A stretch of DNA of 64,000 bases from positions 434,001 through 498,000 of the forward strand of contig NZ_RXZH01000001.1 of the NCBI RefSeq assembly GCF_003970385.1. The letters run 5' to 3'. Below, piece after piece: positions 26,636 through 35,766 of this stretch. The notes beneath the pieces were generated by a model. The model ran no database searches, was not told the DNA's origin, and saw only the letters and a program-made list of their open reading frames with translations. Every line of letters begins with the position of its first letter. The stretch's first letter is position 1. This stretch comes from Vibrio aquaticus (GTDB lineage Bacteria > Pseudomonadota > Gammaproteobacteria > Enterobacterales > Vibrionaceae). The position numbers were made by a program, and so were the translations under genes.

Positions 26636-27700
26636 ATGACGGCTGATCAAAAATTCAAACATTGGATGAGAACACTCATTGTCCTATTCATCGTACTCTT
26701 TTTGTACATTACCACCGCTGACCGTCACGCGCCGATCACGACAGAAGGACGAGTTCAAGGTTACGTGGTTCAGATTGCGCCTGAAGTGTCAGGCAAAGTG
26801 ACCGACATCTTTGTCACCAACAACCAATCCGTCAATAAGGGCGACACTCTGTTCCAGCTCGATACTCGCAAGTACCAAATAGCCCTCAAGCAAGCGGAGC
26901 TATCACTTCAATCGGCCTACGAGAAAGAAGCGACGCTCTATTCACAGCGTGAAGCTGCGCTAGCCAATATCGCTCGCGCTAAAGCGACCTACGACAACGC
27001 ACATCGGGAGTACATTCGTTTGCAGACCTTGTCCAAGCAGAAGGTCATATCGCAATCCAACTTGGACTCTGCCTTTGCCCAGAACCAAGTGGCAAGAGCC
27101 GCCCTAAAAGCAGAGCAGCAAAGCTTAAACGTCATTGATGCACAACTGGGTGACGGTCACGGTCAAAGCACCGCCGTACAAATTGCTAAGAACTCGCTAG
27201 AAAAAGCACAACTGGACATGACCAATACTAAGGTAGTGGCGCCAAGTGATGGTGTAATCACCAATCTACAACTTGAAATTGGTGCGATGGCCAACACCAA
27301 TATGCCAATCTTGACCTTTATCCCGACAGATTCCTTGTGGGTTACGGCTGACTTTCGTGAGAAATCCGTGGCCAATGTGTCTACGGGTTATCACGCCCTA
27401 GTTGCCTTCGATGCGTACCCTGGCGATGTGTTCGCATTCAACATTGATAGCCAAGATTACGGCGTGTCGACGGCTCAGCAGGCTCCCAATGGCGCCTTAA
27501 CCAAAGTCGAAGTGAACAACCGATGGGTACGTGACGCGCAGCGTACTCGGGTAAACCTAGACTCAGACAGTCCGATGCCTTCAGCGCTGTTTATTGGCTC
27601 TCGTGTTACGGTCGTACTCTACCCAGAAACCAACCCTTTCTGGCACTTTATGGCGCAAGTGCAAATTCATATCGCGAGCTGGTTCCACTACATCTATTAG
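26636..27700 (+). CDS. HlyD/EmrA-type membrane fusion protein
   Basis: A 354-residue periplasmic adaptor anchored by one N-terminal membrane segment (about residues 12-28). It has the biotinyl-lipoyl-like half (EVSGKVTDIFVTNNQSVNKGD near 52-70), a long coiled-coil hairpin (about 85-190) and a beta-barrel part. It would link an inner-membrane pump to an outer-membrane channel. The pump is probably the DUF2955 protein encoded 10 bases downstream, as in the AaeA-AaeB arrangement. Regulation is probably by the divergent LysR protein. Confidence 0.88.
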   Translation: MTADQKFKHWMRTLIVLFIVLFLYITTADRHAPITTEGRVQGYVVQIAPEVSGKVTDIFVTNNQSVNKGDTLFQLDTRKYQIALKQAELSLQSAYEKEATLYSQREAALANIARAKATYDNAHREYIRLQTLSKQKVISQSNLDSAFAQNQVARAALKAEQQSLNVIDAQLGDGHGQSTAVQIAKNSLEKAQLDMTNTKVVAPSDGVITNLQLEIGAMANTNMPILTFIPTDSLWVTADFREKSVANVSTGYHALVAFDAYPGDVFAFNIDSQDYGVSTAQQAPNGALTKVEVNNRWVRDAQRTRVNLDSDSPMPSALFIGSRVTVVLYPETNPFWHFMAQVQIHIASWFHYIY

Positions 27701-27710
27701 GAGTTAATGC

Positions 27711-28730
27711 ATGAAAGCGATGCGAATCTGGTTTGGCTGCTCCTGCGGCCTTGCCCTGAGTATGTTATTTGGTTGGTCTTACGGGTTCTTTGCTATGATG
27801 CTGCCGCTGTTCGTTCTAGGGCGTATGAACCATTTCCATTGGCCTATGTTACTGATGGTGTGCATATCAGCAATTTGGACAACCATACAGGCGACATTCT
27901 TACTGGAATACTTGCAGTTTCATCCAAGCTTAATGCTGGTGGCAGTGGGTATCATGATGCTGTTCAAATGCATCGCAATGATGAACCCAAAAACTTATCT
28001 GTTCGGCTATATGGGTCTACTTGTTGGATCAATTGTGCTTAACTTTGCGAGTTACGACTTTATTGATATTGAAGAGTTTAACGTCAATCTATGGGTCATT
28101 ACGCTCGGTAACATTGTTGTCTGTGCGCTGGCATATTGGTTGTTCCCAGAACCGAAATCAGAATCAGTGCAAGAAGAGATGAGTACGCCCGTCAAAAGTG
28201 ACATCGACTACATTAGCCAAGTGGCGATGGGCTGGGTCGTAGCGATGGTCGCCTTTATCGTGTTCCAAGTGGCCGATCTTTATGACTCGCTCTCTGCGCA
28301 AGCATCGATCTTGATTATTCTGACCCCGATGACCTTGGCAGGTTCGCTTGCAATGGCGAAGATTCGCATCATTGGAACAGCGTTAGGATGTATTGCGGGT
28401 ATGGCGGTTCAGCTTATCTTAGGCAACTGGTTCAGCCATGGATTACTGTTCTGGTTAGCGGTCACCATTGCCATGGCGCCGTTTTGTTTGTGGCTCACTA
28501 AAGGCCAAGCTAAAGCGGCGATCGCTTTTTCAGCTATGTCGGCTCTAGCCGTGCCACTAACGACCTCGTTGGTACCTGAGCAGAAAGATGCGTTCTTCTC
28601 CATTCTGTACCGATTCAGCTCCATTTTTGTTGCAGTAACCGTGACAGCATTGGTCATGTGGGTCGTGCATCACTGCATACGTTGGTATTTACTTAGTCAC
28701 AAACAATCGTTTGAAGTGTCCCAACACTAA
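27711..28730 (+). CDS. DUF2955 / FUSC-like inner-membrane efflux component
   Basis: A 339-residue membrane protein with two blocks of hydrophobic segments (about 1-140 and 165-320) separated by a charged loop. This two-halved layout fits the DUF2955 group related to the aromatic-acid exporters of the AaeB/FUSC type. It starts 10 bases after the adaptor gene with TAGGAG overlapping that gene's stop, so the two are translationally coupled. Export of an aromatic or amphipathic compound is family-based inference. Confidence 0.8.
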   Translation: MKAMRIWFGCSCGLALSMLFGWSYGFFAMMLPLFVLGRMNHFHWPMLLMVCISAIWTTIQATFLLEYLQFHPSLMLVAVGIMMLFKCIAMMNPKTYLFGYMGLLVGSIVLNFASYDFIDIEEFNVNLWVITLGNIVVCALAYWLFPEPKSESVQEEMSTPVKSDIDYISQVAMGWVVAMVAFIVFQVADLYDSLSAQASILIILTPMTLAGSLAMAKIRIIGTALGCIAGMAVQLILGNWFSHGLLFWLAVTIAMAPFCLWLTKGQAKAAIAFSAMSALAVPLTTSLVPEQKDAFFSILYRFSSIFVAVTVTALVMWVVHHCIRWYLLSHKQSFEVSQH

Positions 28731-28765
28731 GCCTACTCCAAAGAAATGGCAGTACACACACAATA

Positions 28766-28797
28766 AAAAAGCCAGTCAGCATTCACTGACTGGCTTT
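28766..28797 (-). terminator. Terminator, mainly for the BCCT carrier gene
   Basis: AAAGCCAGTCAG pairs with CTGACTGGCTTT around a 6-base loop. The six-A run on its left gives a strong T-tract on the minus strand; the plus-strand tail is short. Confidence 0.85.
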
Positions 28798-28820
28798 CAC
28801 ATATCAAATCAATTAATTGA

Positions 28821-30392
28821 TTAACGGCGCTCTGTACGCATACCCATTAGTAGGCTTACACACATTAACAGCAGCACAATAGTAAACGGTAGTGCCGTTG
28901 AAATCGCACCCGCTTGTAGCGCTTGAACTGCTTCAGAACCACCAATCCACAGTAGTGCAACCGCAATCGCACCTTCCATAAATGCCCAGAAGACACGTTG
29001 AATCACTGGCGCATCAACTTTACCACCAGCAGTGATGCTATCGATAACTAGCGAGCCCGAGTCCGAAGAAGTAATGAAGAATACAAGTACTAGTACAACC
29101 GCAATGATTGACAGCACTGAGCCAAATGGCAGTACATCAAACATTTGGAACATCGCCAGTGAAATATCGGTTAGACCTTCGTTACCTAGCTGACCAACAC
29201 CATTCATCACTTGATCGATCGCCATGCCACCAAACGTTGACATCCAAAGAACCGTCACTGCAGTAGGAACAAGCAGAACAGCAGTGATGAACTCACGAAC
29301 CGTGCGACCTTTAGAAACACGAGCGATGAACATACCTACGAATGGTGACCATGAAATCCACCACGCCCAGTAGAATACCGTCCAACCTTGGAACCAAGCT
29401 TCATCTTCACGACCATGCGGGTTACTTAGAGGGATAAGGTTTTCTACGTAAGCCATCAGTGTTGTGCCGATGTTGCCCACGACGATTGCGTAGCCAATTA
29501 GAGCAACAAGGATTAGCAGTAAGAACGCAACAATCATGTTGATGTTACTGATCACTTTTACGCCGCCATCGATACCGCGAAGTACCGATACAACCGCAAG
29601 TAGTGTGACCACAGTAATGACCGTGATTTGCAAGCCAAGACCAGCATCAACACCAAACACGTGATGAATACCACTTGCTGCTTGCTGTGCGCCTAAGCCC
29701 AAGGACGTTGCTAGACCAAATAGCGTCGCCAGTACCGCAAGAATATCAACAATGTGACCCGCCCAGCCCCAAGCGCGATCGCCAAGGATTGGGTAGAAAA
29801 TCGAACGAATAGAAAGAGGTAAGCCTTTATTGTACGCAAAGAAAGCCAGTGACAGCGCAACAACACCATAAATAGCCCAAGGGTGGAGACCCCAATGGTA
29901 CATGGTCGCACCTAATGCAAGCTTAGCGGCTTCTGGTGTATTCGCTTCGACACCCAGTGGCGTTTCATACCAACCGGTGAAGTAAGCCACTGGCTCTGCC
30001 ACACTCCAGAACATGAGGCCGATACCCATACCCGCAGCAAACAACATTGAGAGCCAAGAAAGATAAGAGTAATCTGCGGTTGCGTCTGTGCCGCCTAGGC
30101 GAATTTTGCCCATTGGCGATACAATCAGTGCTAAGCAGAAAACAACGAAGATGTTGCCTGACCAGATGAATAACCAGTCAAAGCTACCGATAATTTGCCA
30201 CTTGATGCCATCTAGCGTTGCTTTCGCAGACTCGGCATCCATAACCAACACAGCGATTAAGAATACTGCAATTAGACCTGCACTCCAGCCAAATACCGGG
30301 TTGTGCACATCGAATCCCCATTTTTGTACGTTATCTTGACCGATAGTGTAATCGGTACTGTCGATACTGTACTTGTCTATGCCTTTAGTCAT
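28821..30392 (-). CDS. BCCT-family compatible-solute transporter
   Basis: A 523-residue, 12-segment betaine/choline/carnitine-type carrier. The glycine stretch GMGIGLMFWSVAEP lies near residues 119-132. The aromatic substrate box WAWWISWSPFVGMFIARVSKGR is conserved, and the FFITSSDSGSLVIDS helix is present. Members import glycine betaine, choline or related osmolytes. It is divergent from a CosR-like MarR regulator, as seen for the BCCT genes next to cosR in V. cholerae and V. parahaemolyticus, so osmotic control is likely. ATG 30392 has GAGGAATC upstream. Confidence 0.92.
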   Translation of the reverse strand: MTKGIDKYSIDSTDYTIGQDNVQKWGFDVHNPVFGWSAGLIAVFLIAVLVMDAESAKATLDGIKWQIIGSFDWLFIWSGNIFVVFCLALIVSPMGKIRLGGTDATADYSYLSWLSMLFAAGMGIGLMFWSVAEPVAYFTGWYETPLGVEANTPEAAKLALGATMYHWGLHPWAIYGVVALSLAFFAYNKGLPLSIRSIFYPILGDRAWGWAGHIVDILAVLATLFGLATSLGLGAQQAASGIHHVFGVDAGLGLQITVITVVTLLAVVSVLRGIDGGVKVISNINMIVAFLLLILVALIGYAIVVGNIGTTLMAYVENLIPLSNPHGREDEAWFQGWTVFYWAWWISWSPFVGMFIARVSKGRTVREFITAVLLVPTAVTVLWMSTFGGMAIDQVMNGVGQLGNEGLTDISLAMFQMFDVLPFGSVLSIIAVVLVLVFFITSSDSGSLVIDSITAGGKVDAPVIQRVFWAFMEGAIAVALLWIGGSEAVQALQAGAISTALPFTIVLLLMCVSLLMGMRTERR

Positions 30393-30755
30393 GATTCCTC
30401 TCTAGCATTTATTCCTGTCTGTGTATCAAGGTTATTAGTCGAATCATTAGAGTTAAAAATGATTTCTAAGCTAAACCACATGACACACGTCTCAATATTG
30501 TACGCTGATTGTCACATTGTTCCAGTAATAAGCTGTTTTTTAGTCATATTTTAGCCAAAGACCTACGCTTGTGACTAGAAAGCGACCAAGATACGCTAAG
30601 CTTAGTTAAAAATACTGTTTGAGCACGAAACATTTCACTCACTCTAGCAAAAATTAACAACTCAACGTTATAGCTATTTGTGAGGTTTGAGGCTTTTTTT
30701 CATTACTCAATTGATGTATTTTCGCCTACTTATCTCAACCGACTAGGGAACCGCA
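30393..30755. other. 363-base divergent promoter region of BCCT and CosR genes
   Basis: This AT-rich region lies between two divergent genes and should contain the osmo-regulated promoters. I see no operator I can name and no small open frame with a good start signal. Confidence 0.45.
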
Positions 30756-31232
30756 TTGGAAAAGCACGAAGAAGTCCTGATTTCGATTCGCCAAATTATC
30801 AGAGCGATCGATCTACACTCTAAAAAATTAAGTAAAGAGTCTGGATTAACTGGACCCCAGCTAATATTGATGCGTTCAATTCGAGAGCTAGGCGAAGTCA
30901 CTATCCGTCAGCTCTCTGACCATACGAACATGAGTCAAGCAACGGCCACGACGATCCTTGATCGTCTAGAGCGAAATGGTCTAGTTCAACGTGTCAGAAG
31001 TAACAAAGATAAGCGTAAAGTACACGCGTACCTGACGGAAAAAGGCCAAGCTCTTTTGGAAGATGCGCCGACACCACTCCAACAAAGCTTCATCACCAAG
31101 TTCCAACGCTTGGAGGAATGGGAGCAGTCTTTATTGCTTTCTTCGGTCCAGAGAATTTCTTCTATGATGAATGCCGAAGACATCGATGTAGCGCCTGTTT
31201 TGGAGCTTGGTAGCATTACTAAGCCTGAATAA
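30756..31232 (+). CDS. cosR: MarR-family regulator, CosR-like
   Basis: A 158-residue MarR regulator. The winged helix covers about residues 40-105 (VTIRQLSDHTNMSQATATTILDRLERNG). The stretch RQIIRAIDLHSKKLSKESGLTGPQLILM fits CosR, the repressor of ectoine and betaine-transport genes in V. cholerae and V. parahaemolyticus, as I remember it. Translation starts at TTG 30756 behind AGGGAA; no ATG fits. Divergence from the BCCT gene supports the assignment. Orthology is inferred, not tested. Confidence 0.82.
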   Translation: MEKHEEVLISIRQIIRAIDLHSKKLSKESGLTGPQLILMRSIRELGEVTIRQLSDHTNMSQATATTILDRLERNGLVQRVRSNKDKRKVHAYLTEKGQALLEDAPTPLQQSFITKFQRLEEWEQSLLLSSVQRISSMMNAEDIDVAPVLELGSITKPE

Positions 31233-31292
31233 TCAAATCTGAGACAACTCACTTGTCTCTAGAGTTGCGCCAGCCCCTTTTTATGCTTAATT

Positions 31293-31310
31293 TTATTGTT
31301 ATAACAATAA
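31293..31310. promoter_or_regulatory. 18-bp perfect palindrome before a GGDEF gene
   Basis: TTATTGTTATAACAATAA is a perfect palindrome ending 31 bases before the ATG of the diguanylate cyclase gene. It looks like an operator for a dimeric regulator. The adjacent CosR-like protein is one candidate. Confidence 0.5.
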
Positions 31311-31341
31311 TATTGAATAAGCGGTAGAAAGGGGTGTGCTA

Positions 31342-32388
31342 ATGGGTAAAAGCAAAGCAGTGCAACGCCTAGAGCAAGATGCAATACTCAGCCAAGAGCA
31401 ACAAACGCAAGTTTTAAAACTCATCGCCTCAATCACTCTATTGATCTTTATTCCATTAGGGATCAACAACATATTTAACGACGAAATCATGCTAGGAGCG
31501 GTTTTACTGGCATTCGAAATTTCATTACTGCTTGAAATTTCAGCGATCATTCTTAATCGCACAACACTCCTCAGCTACTACATTCCCCTTGCTCTCTTGA
31601 CCGTGTCTGCGGTGTTAGCCATCAACGTATTCGGCACACTCGCCACCTACTGGCTTTACCCCATCGTTATCAGTACCATCTTTCTGTTACCTCGACGAGA
31701 AGCCTTAGTCACCAACGTAACGATGATCCTCTTTTCTTCGCTCGCAGCTTTACAGCACCAAACTCCGGAAGTCACTTTGCGTTATCTGATATCCTTGGTG
31801 GTTACCACGATTATTGTTCATGTCGTTGTAAAGGCAGTGAGAAACTTGCAAGCAGAGCTCCGCTCCTTATCAGTGACAGATCCAATGACTGGAACCTACA
31901 ATCGACACGAATTGCCTGCCGCATTAGAGCGCACCATTGCGCAGTACCCTTGCTCTTGCATTGCCATCATTGATATCGATAATTTCAAGCAAGTGAACGA
32001 TGACCACGGTCATGACATTGGCGATAAGGTGATTATCGATACGGTCAAAACCATTAAGGCAGTGACTACGGACAAAGAGTTGCTTTTTCGCTTAGGTGGC
32101 GATGAGTTCTTATTGTTGATTCAAGACCGAGATCTTAAATTGGCGGAGAGACTAATGAATCACCTCACGAATCAAGTTCGAATGGTCAACTTTGCGCACC
32201 AGCAATCGGTCACCATCAGTTCGGGGGTCGCTGAATCCAAGACCTTCGAAGAGATTAAAGAGTGGATGAAACGAGCTGATCTTGCGTTATACAAATCCAA
32301 ACATTTGGGGCGTAACCGAGTCTCAGTCTATACCCCAGCCTTAGATGACCAACTGGAATCACGCCAAGTGACACAGAAAATGAGCTAG
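31342..32388 (+). CDS. Membrane-bound diguanylate cyclase (GGDEF)
   Basis: A 348-residue protein. The N-terminal half has about six membrane segments (about 28-175), followed by a short helix and a GGDEF domain from about 180. The active-site GGDEF is intact (FRLGGDEFLLLIQ), so it should make cyclic di-GMP. The inhibitory RxxD site upstream is absent (T-D-K-E instead), predicting no product feedback at that site. I start it at ATG 31342 behind AGAAAGGGG. Its stop overlaps the stop of the convergent Lrp gene. The stimulus sensed by the membrane part is unknown. Confidence 0.87.
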   Translation: MGKSKAVQRLEQDAILSQEQQTQVLKLIASITLLIFIPLGINNIFNDEIMLGAVLLAFEISLLLEISAIILNRTTLLSYYIPLALLTVSAVLAINVFGTLATYWLYPIVISTIFLLPRREALVTNVTMILFSSLAALQHQTPEVTLRYLISLVVTTIIVHVVVKAVRNLQAELRSLSVTDPMTGTYNRHELPAALERTIAQYPCSCIAIIDIDNFKQVNDDHGHDIGDKVIIDTVKTIKAVTTDKELLFRLGGDEFLLLIQDRDLKLAERLMNHLTNQVRMVNFAHQQSVTISSGVAESKTFEEIKEWMKRADLALYKSKHLGRNRVSVYTPALDDQLESRQVTQKMS

Positions 32389-32855
32389 CTAGCTTGGTGC
32401 GACAAATAGATTGGAAGCTCACCTTCCCCTTTGACCTGACGTATCGCCAAGTGAGTGTGAATATCCTTTACATTATCCAAACGTTGCAGTTTTCTTGTAA
32501 ACGATTCATATCCAGCTAAATCGTGGCTCACGACCTCAAGCAAGTAATCATAAGCGCCTGATACAACGTGACAGCTGATGATTTCGTCCATCTCTTGAAT
32601 AGCTTGTTCAAAGTCTTCAATACTGCTGGCTTGGTGATTGTTCAAGCTCACTTCAACAAACACCGTCATGCCGACACCAATCAGCGTTTTATTTAAGCTC
32701 GCTCGGTAGTTGGCGATAATCCCCAGCTCTTCCAATCGCTTAATACGACGTGCACAAGGCGAAGCCGATAACCCGACGTTGTCTGCAATGTCTGCGGTCG
32801 ATTGGCGAGCGTCTTGCTGAAGCAGGCGTAAAATGTGTTTATCGATCCTATCCAT
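32385..32855 (-). CDS. Lrp/AsnC-family transcriptional regulator
   Basis: A 156-residue regulator with an N-terminal helix-turn-helix (about residues 5-60) and a C-terminal ligand-binding RAM domain (about 65-145). I prefer ATG 32855 (MDRIDKHILRLL), the usual family start; a GTG at 32870 would add five residues. Neither has a clear ribosome binding site. It is divergent from an EamA-family exporter, an arrangement typical of amino-acid efflux control. A palindrome in the gap could be its operator. Confidence 0.86.
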   Translation of the reverse strand: MDRIDKHILRLLQQDARQSTADIADNVGLSASPCARRIKRLEELGIIANYRASLNKTLIGVGMTVFVEVSLNNHQASSIEDFEQAIQEMDEIISCHVVSGAYDYLLEVVSHDLAGYESFTRKLQRLDNVKDIHTHLAIRQVKGEGELPIYLSHQAS

Positions 32856-32885
32856 ATCTCGTACCGTCACATTCCATCAAAATTT

Positions 32886-32902
32886 TCAGCTATGTTAGCT
32901 GA
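32886..32902. promoter_or_regulatory. Palindrome between Lrp regulator and EamA exporter
   Basis: TCAGCTA and TAGCTGA form a perfect inverted repeat around TGT, 31 bases before the regulator start. It is a candidate binding site for the Lrp-type protein. Confidence 0.5.
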
Positions 32903-32995
32903 TTTCATCAATAATACTTATTTTGATAATCAATATTGCCAGATTTAACCCCAAGATACGCTCCATAATAATCATAATTAAAACTTAGCTCACGT

Positions 32996-33931
32996 ATGGA
33001 TATGGTTTCTGGATATTTGGCAATGATTGCCACCTTGTTACTTTGGTCAGGTTTTTTTCTTTCCCTTCGCGGGGGCGCTCATTCTGATCTGATGACCGCT
33101 GATATTGCCCTCACACGATTCATCATCCCGTGTCTTTTGCTATGCCCACTTGTCTATAAAGCTCGGCATTCCATTTTAGCGGTTCCAAAGCGCTACCTAT
33201 TGGGTCTATTTGTCGGCAGCGGATTGCCCTACTTACTGGTTGCGGGTGCTGGTATGCGTTTGGCCCCTGTCGCGGATGGCAGTGCACTGATCCCAGGAAC
33301 GCTACCTCTGTTTGTTACCGGTATCGCAGTGATACTGTTTAAACAGCCCCTAAGTCGCCATCGTGTCATTGGATTGGGGCTGGTTGTAACCGGTATTGGC
33401 CTTTTCCTAAGTCAAAGCCTAGGGGCTGCTTCATTGACTCTACTGCATGGCCACATGCTGTTTTTAACCGGCAGCATGATGTGGGCAACGTTTACTATTT
33501 GCGCTCGAGTTTCTAACCTCAACCCTTTGGTTGCGTCGGGTTTGGTTTCATTGTGTTCCACGTTCATGCTGATACTGCTCATTGTAAGCGGGGCTTTAGA
33601 CAGCTACTTGTATTCTCAACCTTACGATAAGTGGCCTTTAACTGAGTTGATCAGCCATACGTTGTTGCAGGGTGTTGGAGCAGGATTAGTGGCCGCGTTT
33701 ACCTATCTTCACGCCATCTCCGTTCTGGGCGCAGAGCGAACGGCGGCCTTTGGCGCAGCAACGCCAGCGATTGCGACACTCTTGGCAATGAGCGCTTTTT
33801 CAGAGCAACCCAGTGCCGTAGTATGGTGTGCATTGTTGATCATCGGCCTCGGTAGTCTTATCGCCAGCAACCTGTTTATGAAACAAGATCAGTCGTTGAG
33901 TTACCAACCTCCGACTTTTGAGAAACAGTAG
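32996..33931 (+). CDS. EamA-family (DMT) exporter
   Basis: A 311-residue carrier with ten hydrophobic segments in two EamA repeats. Family members export amino acids or metabolites. The first repeat runs from about residue 5 to 135 and the second from about 150 to 295. The divergent Lrp gene suggests an amino-acid substrate, but nothing in the sequence names it. The start is the ATG at 32996 (MDMVSGYL); the second in-frame ATG, two codons on, is possible. Confidence 0.85.
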   Translation: MDMVSGYLAMIATLLLWSGFFLSLRGGAHSDLMTADIALTRFIIPCLLLCPLVYKARHSILAVPKRYLLGLFVGSGLPYLLVAGAGMRLAPVADGSALIPGTLPLFVTGIAVILFKQPLSRHRVIGLGLVVTGIGLFLSQSLGAASLTLLHGHMLFLTGSMMWATFTICARVSNLNPLVASGLVSLCSTFMLILLIVSGALDSYLYSQPYDKWPLTELISHTLLQGVGAGLVAAFTYLHAISVLGAERTAAFGAATPAIATLLAMSAFSEQPSAVVWCALLIIGLGSLIASNLFMKQDQSLSYQPPTFEKQ

Positions 33932-34019
33932 GAATGACCCAACCTTGTTCTGCTTTTGCTGTCGACAAACAATAACGGTATAGTCGCGGTCTGGTTAGAC
34001 AATTGATTGGAAAATAACA

Positions 34020-34328
34020 GTGAAGACACCTTGTATTGCAGCTTGTAAGAACAACGATGGTATTTGTAGCGGCTGCCATAGAACAATGGATGAAATTGCT
34101 AATTGGAGACACTACACCGATCAAGAGCGTGACCAAGCGATTGAAAGAATCAGCGCCAAACAGTCGACTCACAGCTGCCCTAACTGCCGACAACCTGCGC
34201 AGTGTGACATCAGCATAGGCAAATCAACGTGTTGGTGTTTCAATATTGAAAAGCGCGACACGTCTGACTTACCAAGCTCTGATAGCTGCCTATGTCGTAA
34301 GTGCCTAACTGCACTCCCTACCGCATAA
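34020..34328 (+). CDS. DUF1289 protein with a C-terminal cysteine-rich CWC-like domain
   Basis: A 102-residue cysteine-rich protein. Residues about 1-45 match DUF1289 (PCIAACKNNDGICSGCHRTMDEIANW). Residues about 53-95 hold CPNCRQPAQCDISIGKSTCWCF, the pattern of the cysteine-rich CWC domain. The start is a GTG at 34020 behind GGAAAA. Eleven cysteines suggest metal binding, probably zinc. Both families lack a defined function; the fusion may be the common Vibrio form. Confidence 0.8.
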   Translation: MKTPCIAACKNNDGICSGCHRTMDEIANWRHYTDQERDQAIERISAKQSTHSCPNCRQPAQCDISIGKSTCWCFNIEKRDTSDLPSSDSCLCRKCLTALPTA

Positions 34329-34347
34329 ATATCGCCCAAACCATAGA

Positions 34348-34390
34348 TTTGATTTTGGATTACTTTTTCTAATCCAAAATCAAAATTTTT
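34348..34390 (+). terminator. AT-rich 15-bp hairpin after the DUF1289 gene
   Basis: TTTGATTTTGGATTA pairs perfectly with TAATCCAAAATCAAA around a 7-base loop and is followed by ATTTTT. It fits a terminator with an unusually AT-rich stem. Confidence 0.7.
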
Positions 34391-34538
34391 ATCCTGCTTC
34401 AGATCACACTTTTTGGTTGATAGCATCCTCAACACCCACTAATATCTCGCGCCTGAAACTTCCCTTTATAAATCTTCAAATTAGCTCTGTTTTCACAAAG
34501 CTAATTGTTTTTGCGTTTAATACTTAGGTGCCGCCAAG

Positions 34539-35744
34539 ATGTCTGCGTCTTCACAAATTGTAAAACTCACGTTTCTTATTGCGATTTTGACTGCTGTTGG
34601 TCAAATGACTCAAACCATGTATGTGCCTTCTATCGGCTATATGGCGAGTGAGTTTCTGGTTACGCCCGCTGCGCTACAAGCAGTTATGGCCTGCTATCTG
34701 ATCCCTTACGGTATTTCTCAGTTCGTTTATGGGCCACTGTCTGATCGCTTAGGTCGTAAACCTATCATCATTGTCGGCTTGTTCATCTATATCTTAGGGA
34801 CGCTGGTCACGTTGTTTGCTCACGGTTACGAGTGGTTTCTTGTAGGTAGCTTTATTCAAGGCCTAGGTATTGGCTGTGGTGGCGCTATGTCACGCACCTT
34901 AACCCGCGACCTGTTTGAAGGCTCAGAGTTACATAAAGTAAACAGCTTAATCAGCATGTGTGTGATCTTCTCACCACTGATCGCACCAGTATTAGGTGGC
35001 TACCTGACTGAGTCATTGGGTTGGCGCTCTAGCTACATGTTCTTAGCGCTATTTGGCATTGCCGTGGTCATTACTATGATGACCAGCTTTAAAGAGACCT
35101 TACCCGTAGAGAAACGCCGCTACGAGAAAGTGTCGCACAGCTACCGTTACGTCTTATCCGATCGCCGTTTTCAAGGTTACTTGATCTGCTTAGTGGCGAC
35201 GTTTTCAGGGATTGCGATCTTTGAAGCGGCAGCGGGTGTATTGCTAGGGGGTGTATTAAAGCTACCTGCAACGACAGTCAGCTTGCTGTTTGTATTGCCG
35301 ATTCCGGGTTACTTAGTCGGCGCAGCGCTTTCAAGCTTTATTGCCACCAAACGTAACGAGAAGAGTGCTCTTAATGTCGGCCTAGTTGCCATTATGGTGG
35401 GTTCTGTGGTCGTGTTAGTGCCGGGCTTATTTGGTGAGACCAATGCCCTGACTCTGATTGGTGGTGCAACGATTTACTTCTTAGGTGCAGGTATCTTGTT
35501 TCCTGCGGCGACAACAGGCGCATTGTCTCCATTCCCGTACCATGCAGGCACAGGTGGCGCAGTATTAGGTGGTATGCAGAACTTAGGGGCTGGTCTCGCG
35601 ACGTTAGGTGCATCTCTTATCCCTGCTCCTGACCAAATGCCGTTAGGTGCTCTGATGCTGGTGATGTCAGTGATTGCGATGTTCGGTTTGATCCGTGTGA
35701 ACCACACGCCAGATTCTTCAAACGAGATGCCGTTAGCTTACTAA
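34539..35744 (+). CDS. emrD: Multidrug efflux MFS transporter EmrD
   Basis: A 401-residue, 12-segment drug:H+ antiporter. The sequence follows E. coli EmrD closely in pattern: AVGQMTQTMYVPSIGYMA at the start, GRKPIIIVG in loop 2-3, SRTLTRDLFEGSEL and GAGILFPAATTGALSPFPY. It would expel amphipathic drugs from the inner membrane. It is a single gene with its own terminator. The leader contains a weak inverted repeat (34479-34506) with a short T-run. Confidence 0.9.
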   Translation: MSASSQIVKLTFLIAILTAVGQMTQTMYVPSIGYMASEFLVTPAALQAVMACYLIPYGISQFVYGPLSDRLGRKPIIIVGLFIYILGTLVTLFAHGYEWFLVGSFIQGLGIGCGGAMSRTLTRDLFEGSELHKVNSLISMCVIFSPLIAPVLGGYLTESLGWRSSYMFLALFGIAVVITMMTSFKETLPVEKRRYEKVSHSYRYVLSDRRFQGYLICLVATFSGIAIFEAAAGVLLGGVLKLPATTVSLLFVLPIPGYLVGAALSSFIATKRNEKSALNVGLVAIMVGSVVVLVPGLFGETNALTLIGGATIYFLGAGILFPAATTGALSPFPYHAGTGGAVLGGMQNLGAGLATLGASLIPAPDQMPLGALMLVMSVIAMFGLIRVNHTPDSSNEMPLAY

Positions 35745-35766
35745 GCAGTAGCTCTTAGAAAATCCA

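Noticed and set aside
15317..28797. Near-identical hairpins sharing GCCAGTCAG/CTGACTGGC at 15317-15352 and 28766-28797
   Set aside because: Both sit just after genes with runs of A or T and are ordinary terminators, not a dispersed mobile repeat.
28807..28822. AATCAATTAATTGATT palindrome at the BCCT stop codon
   Set aside because: The half-sites are in the reverse order for FNR and the site lies at a gene end; probably chance in AT-rich DNA.
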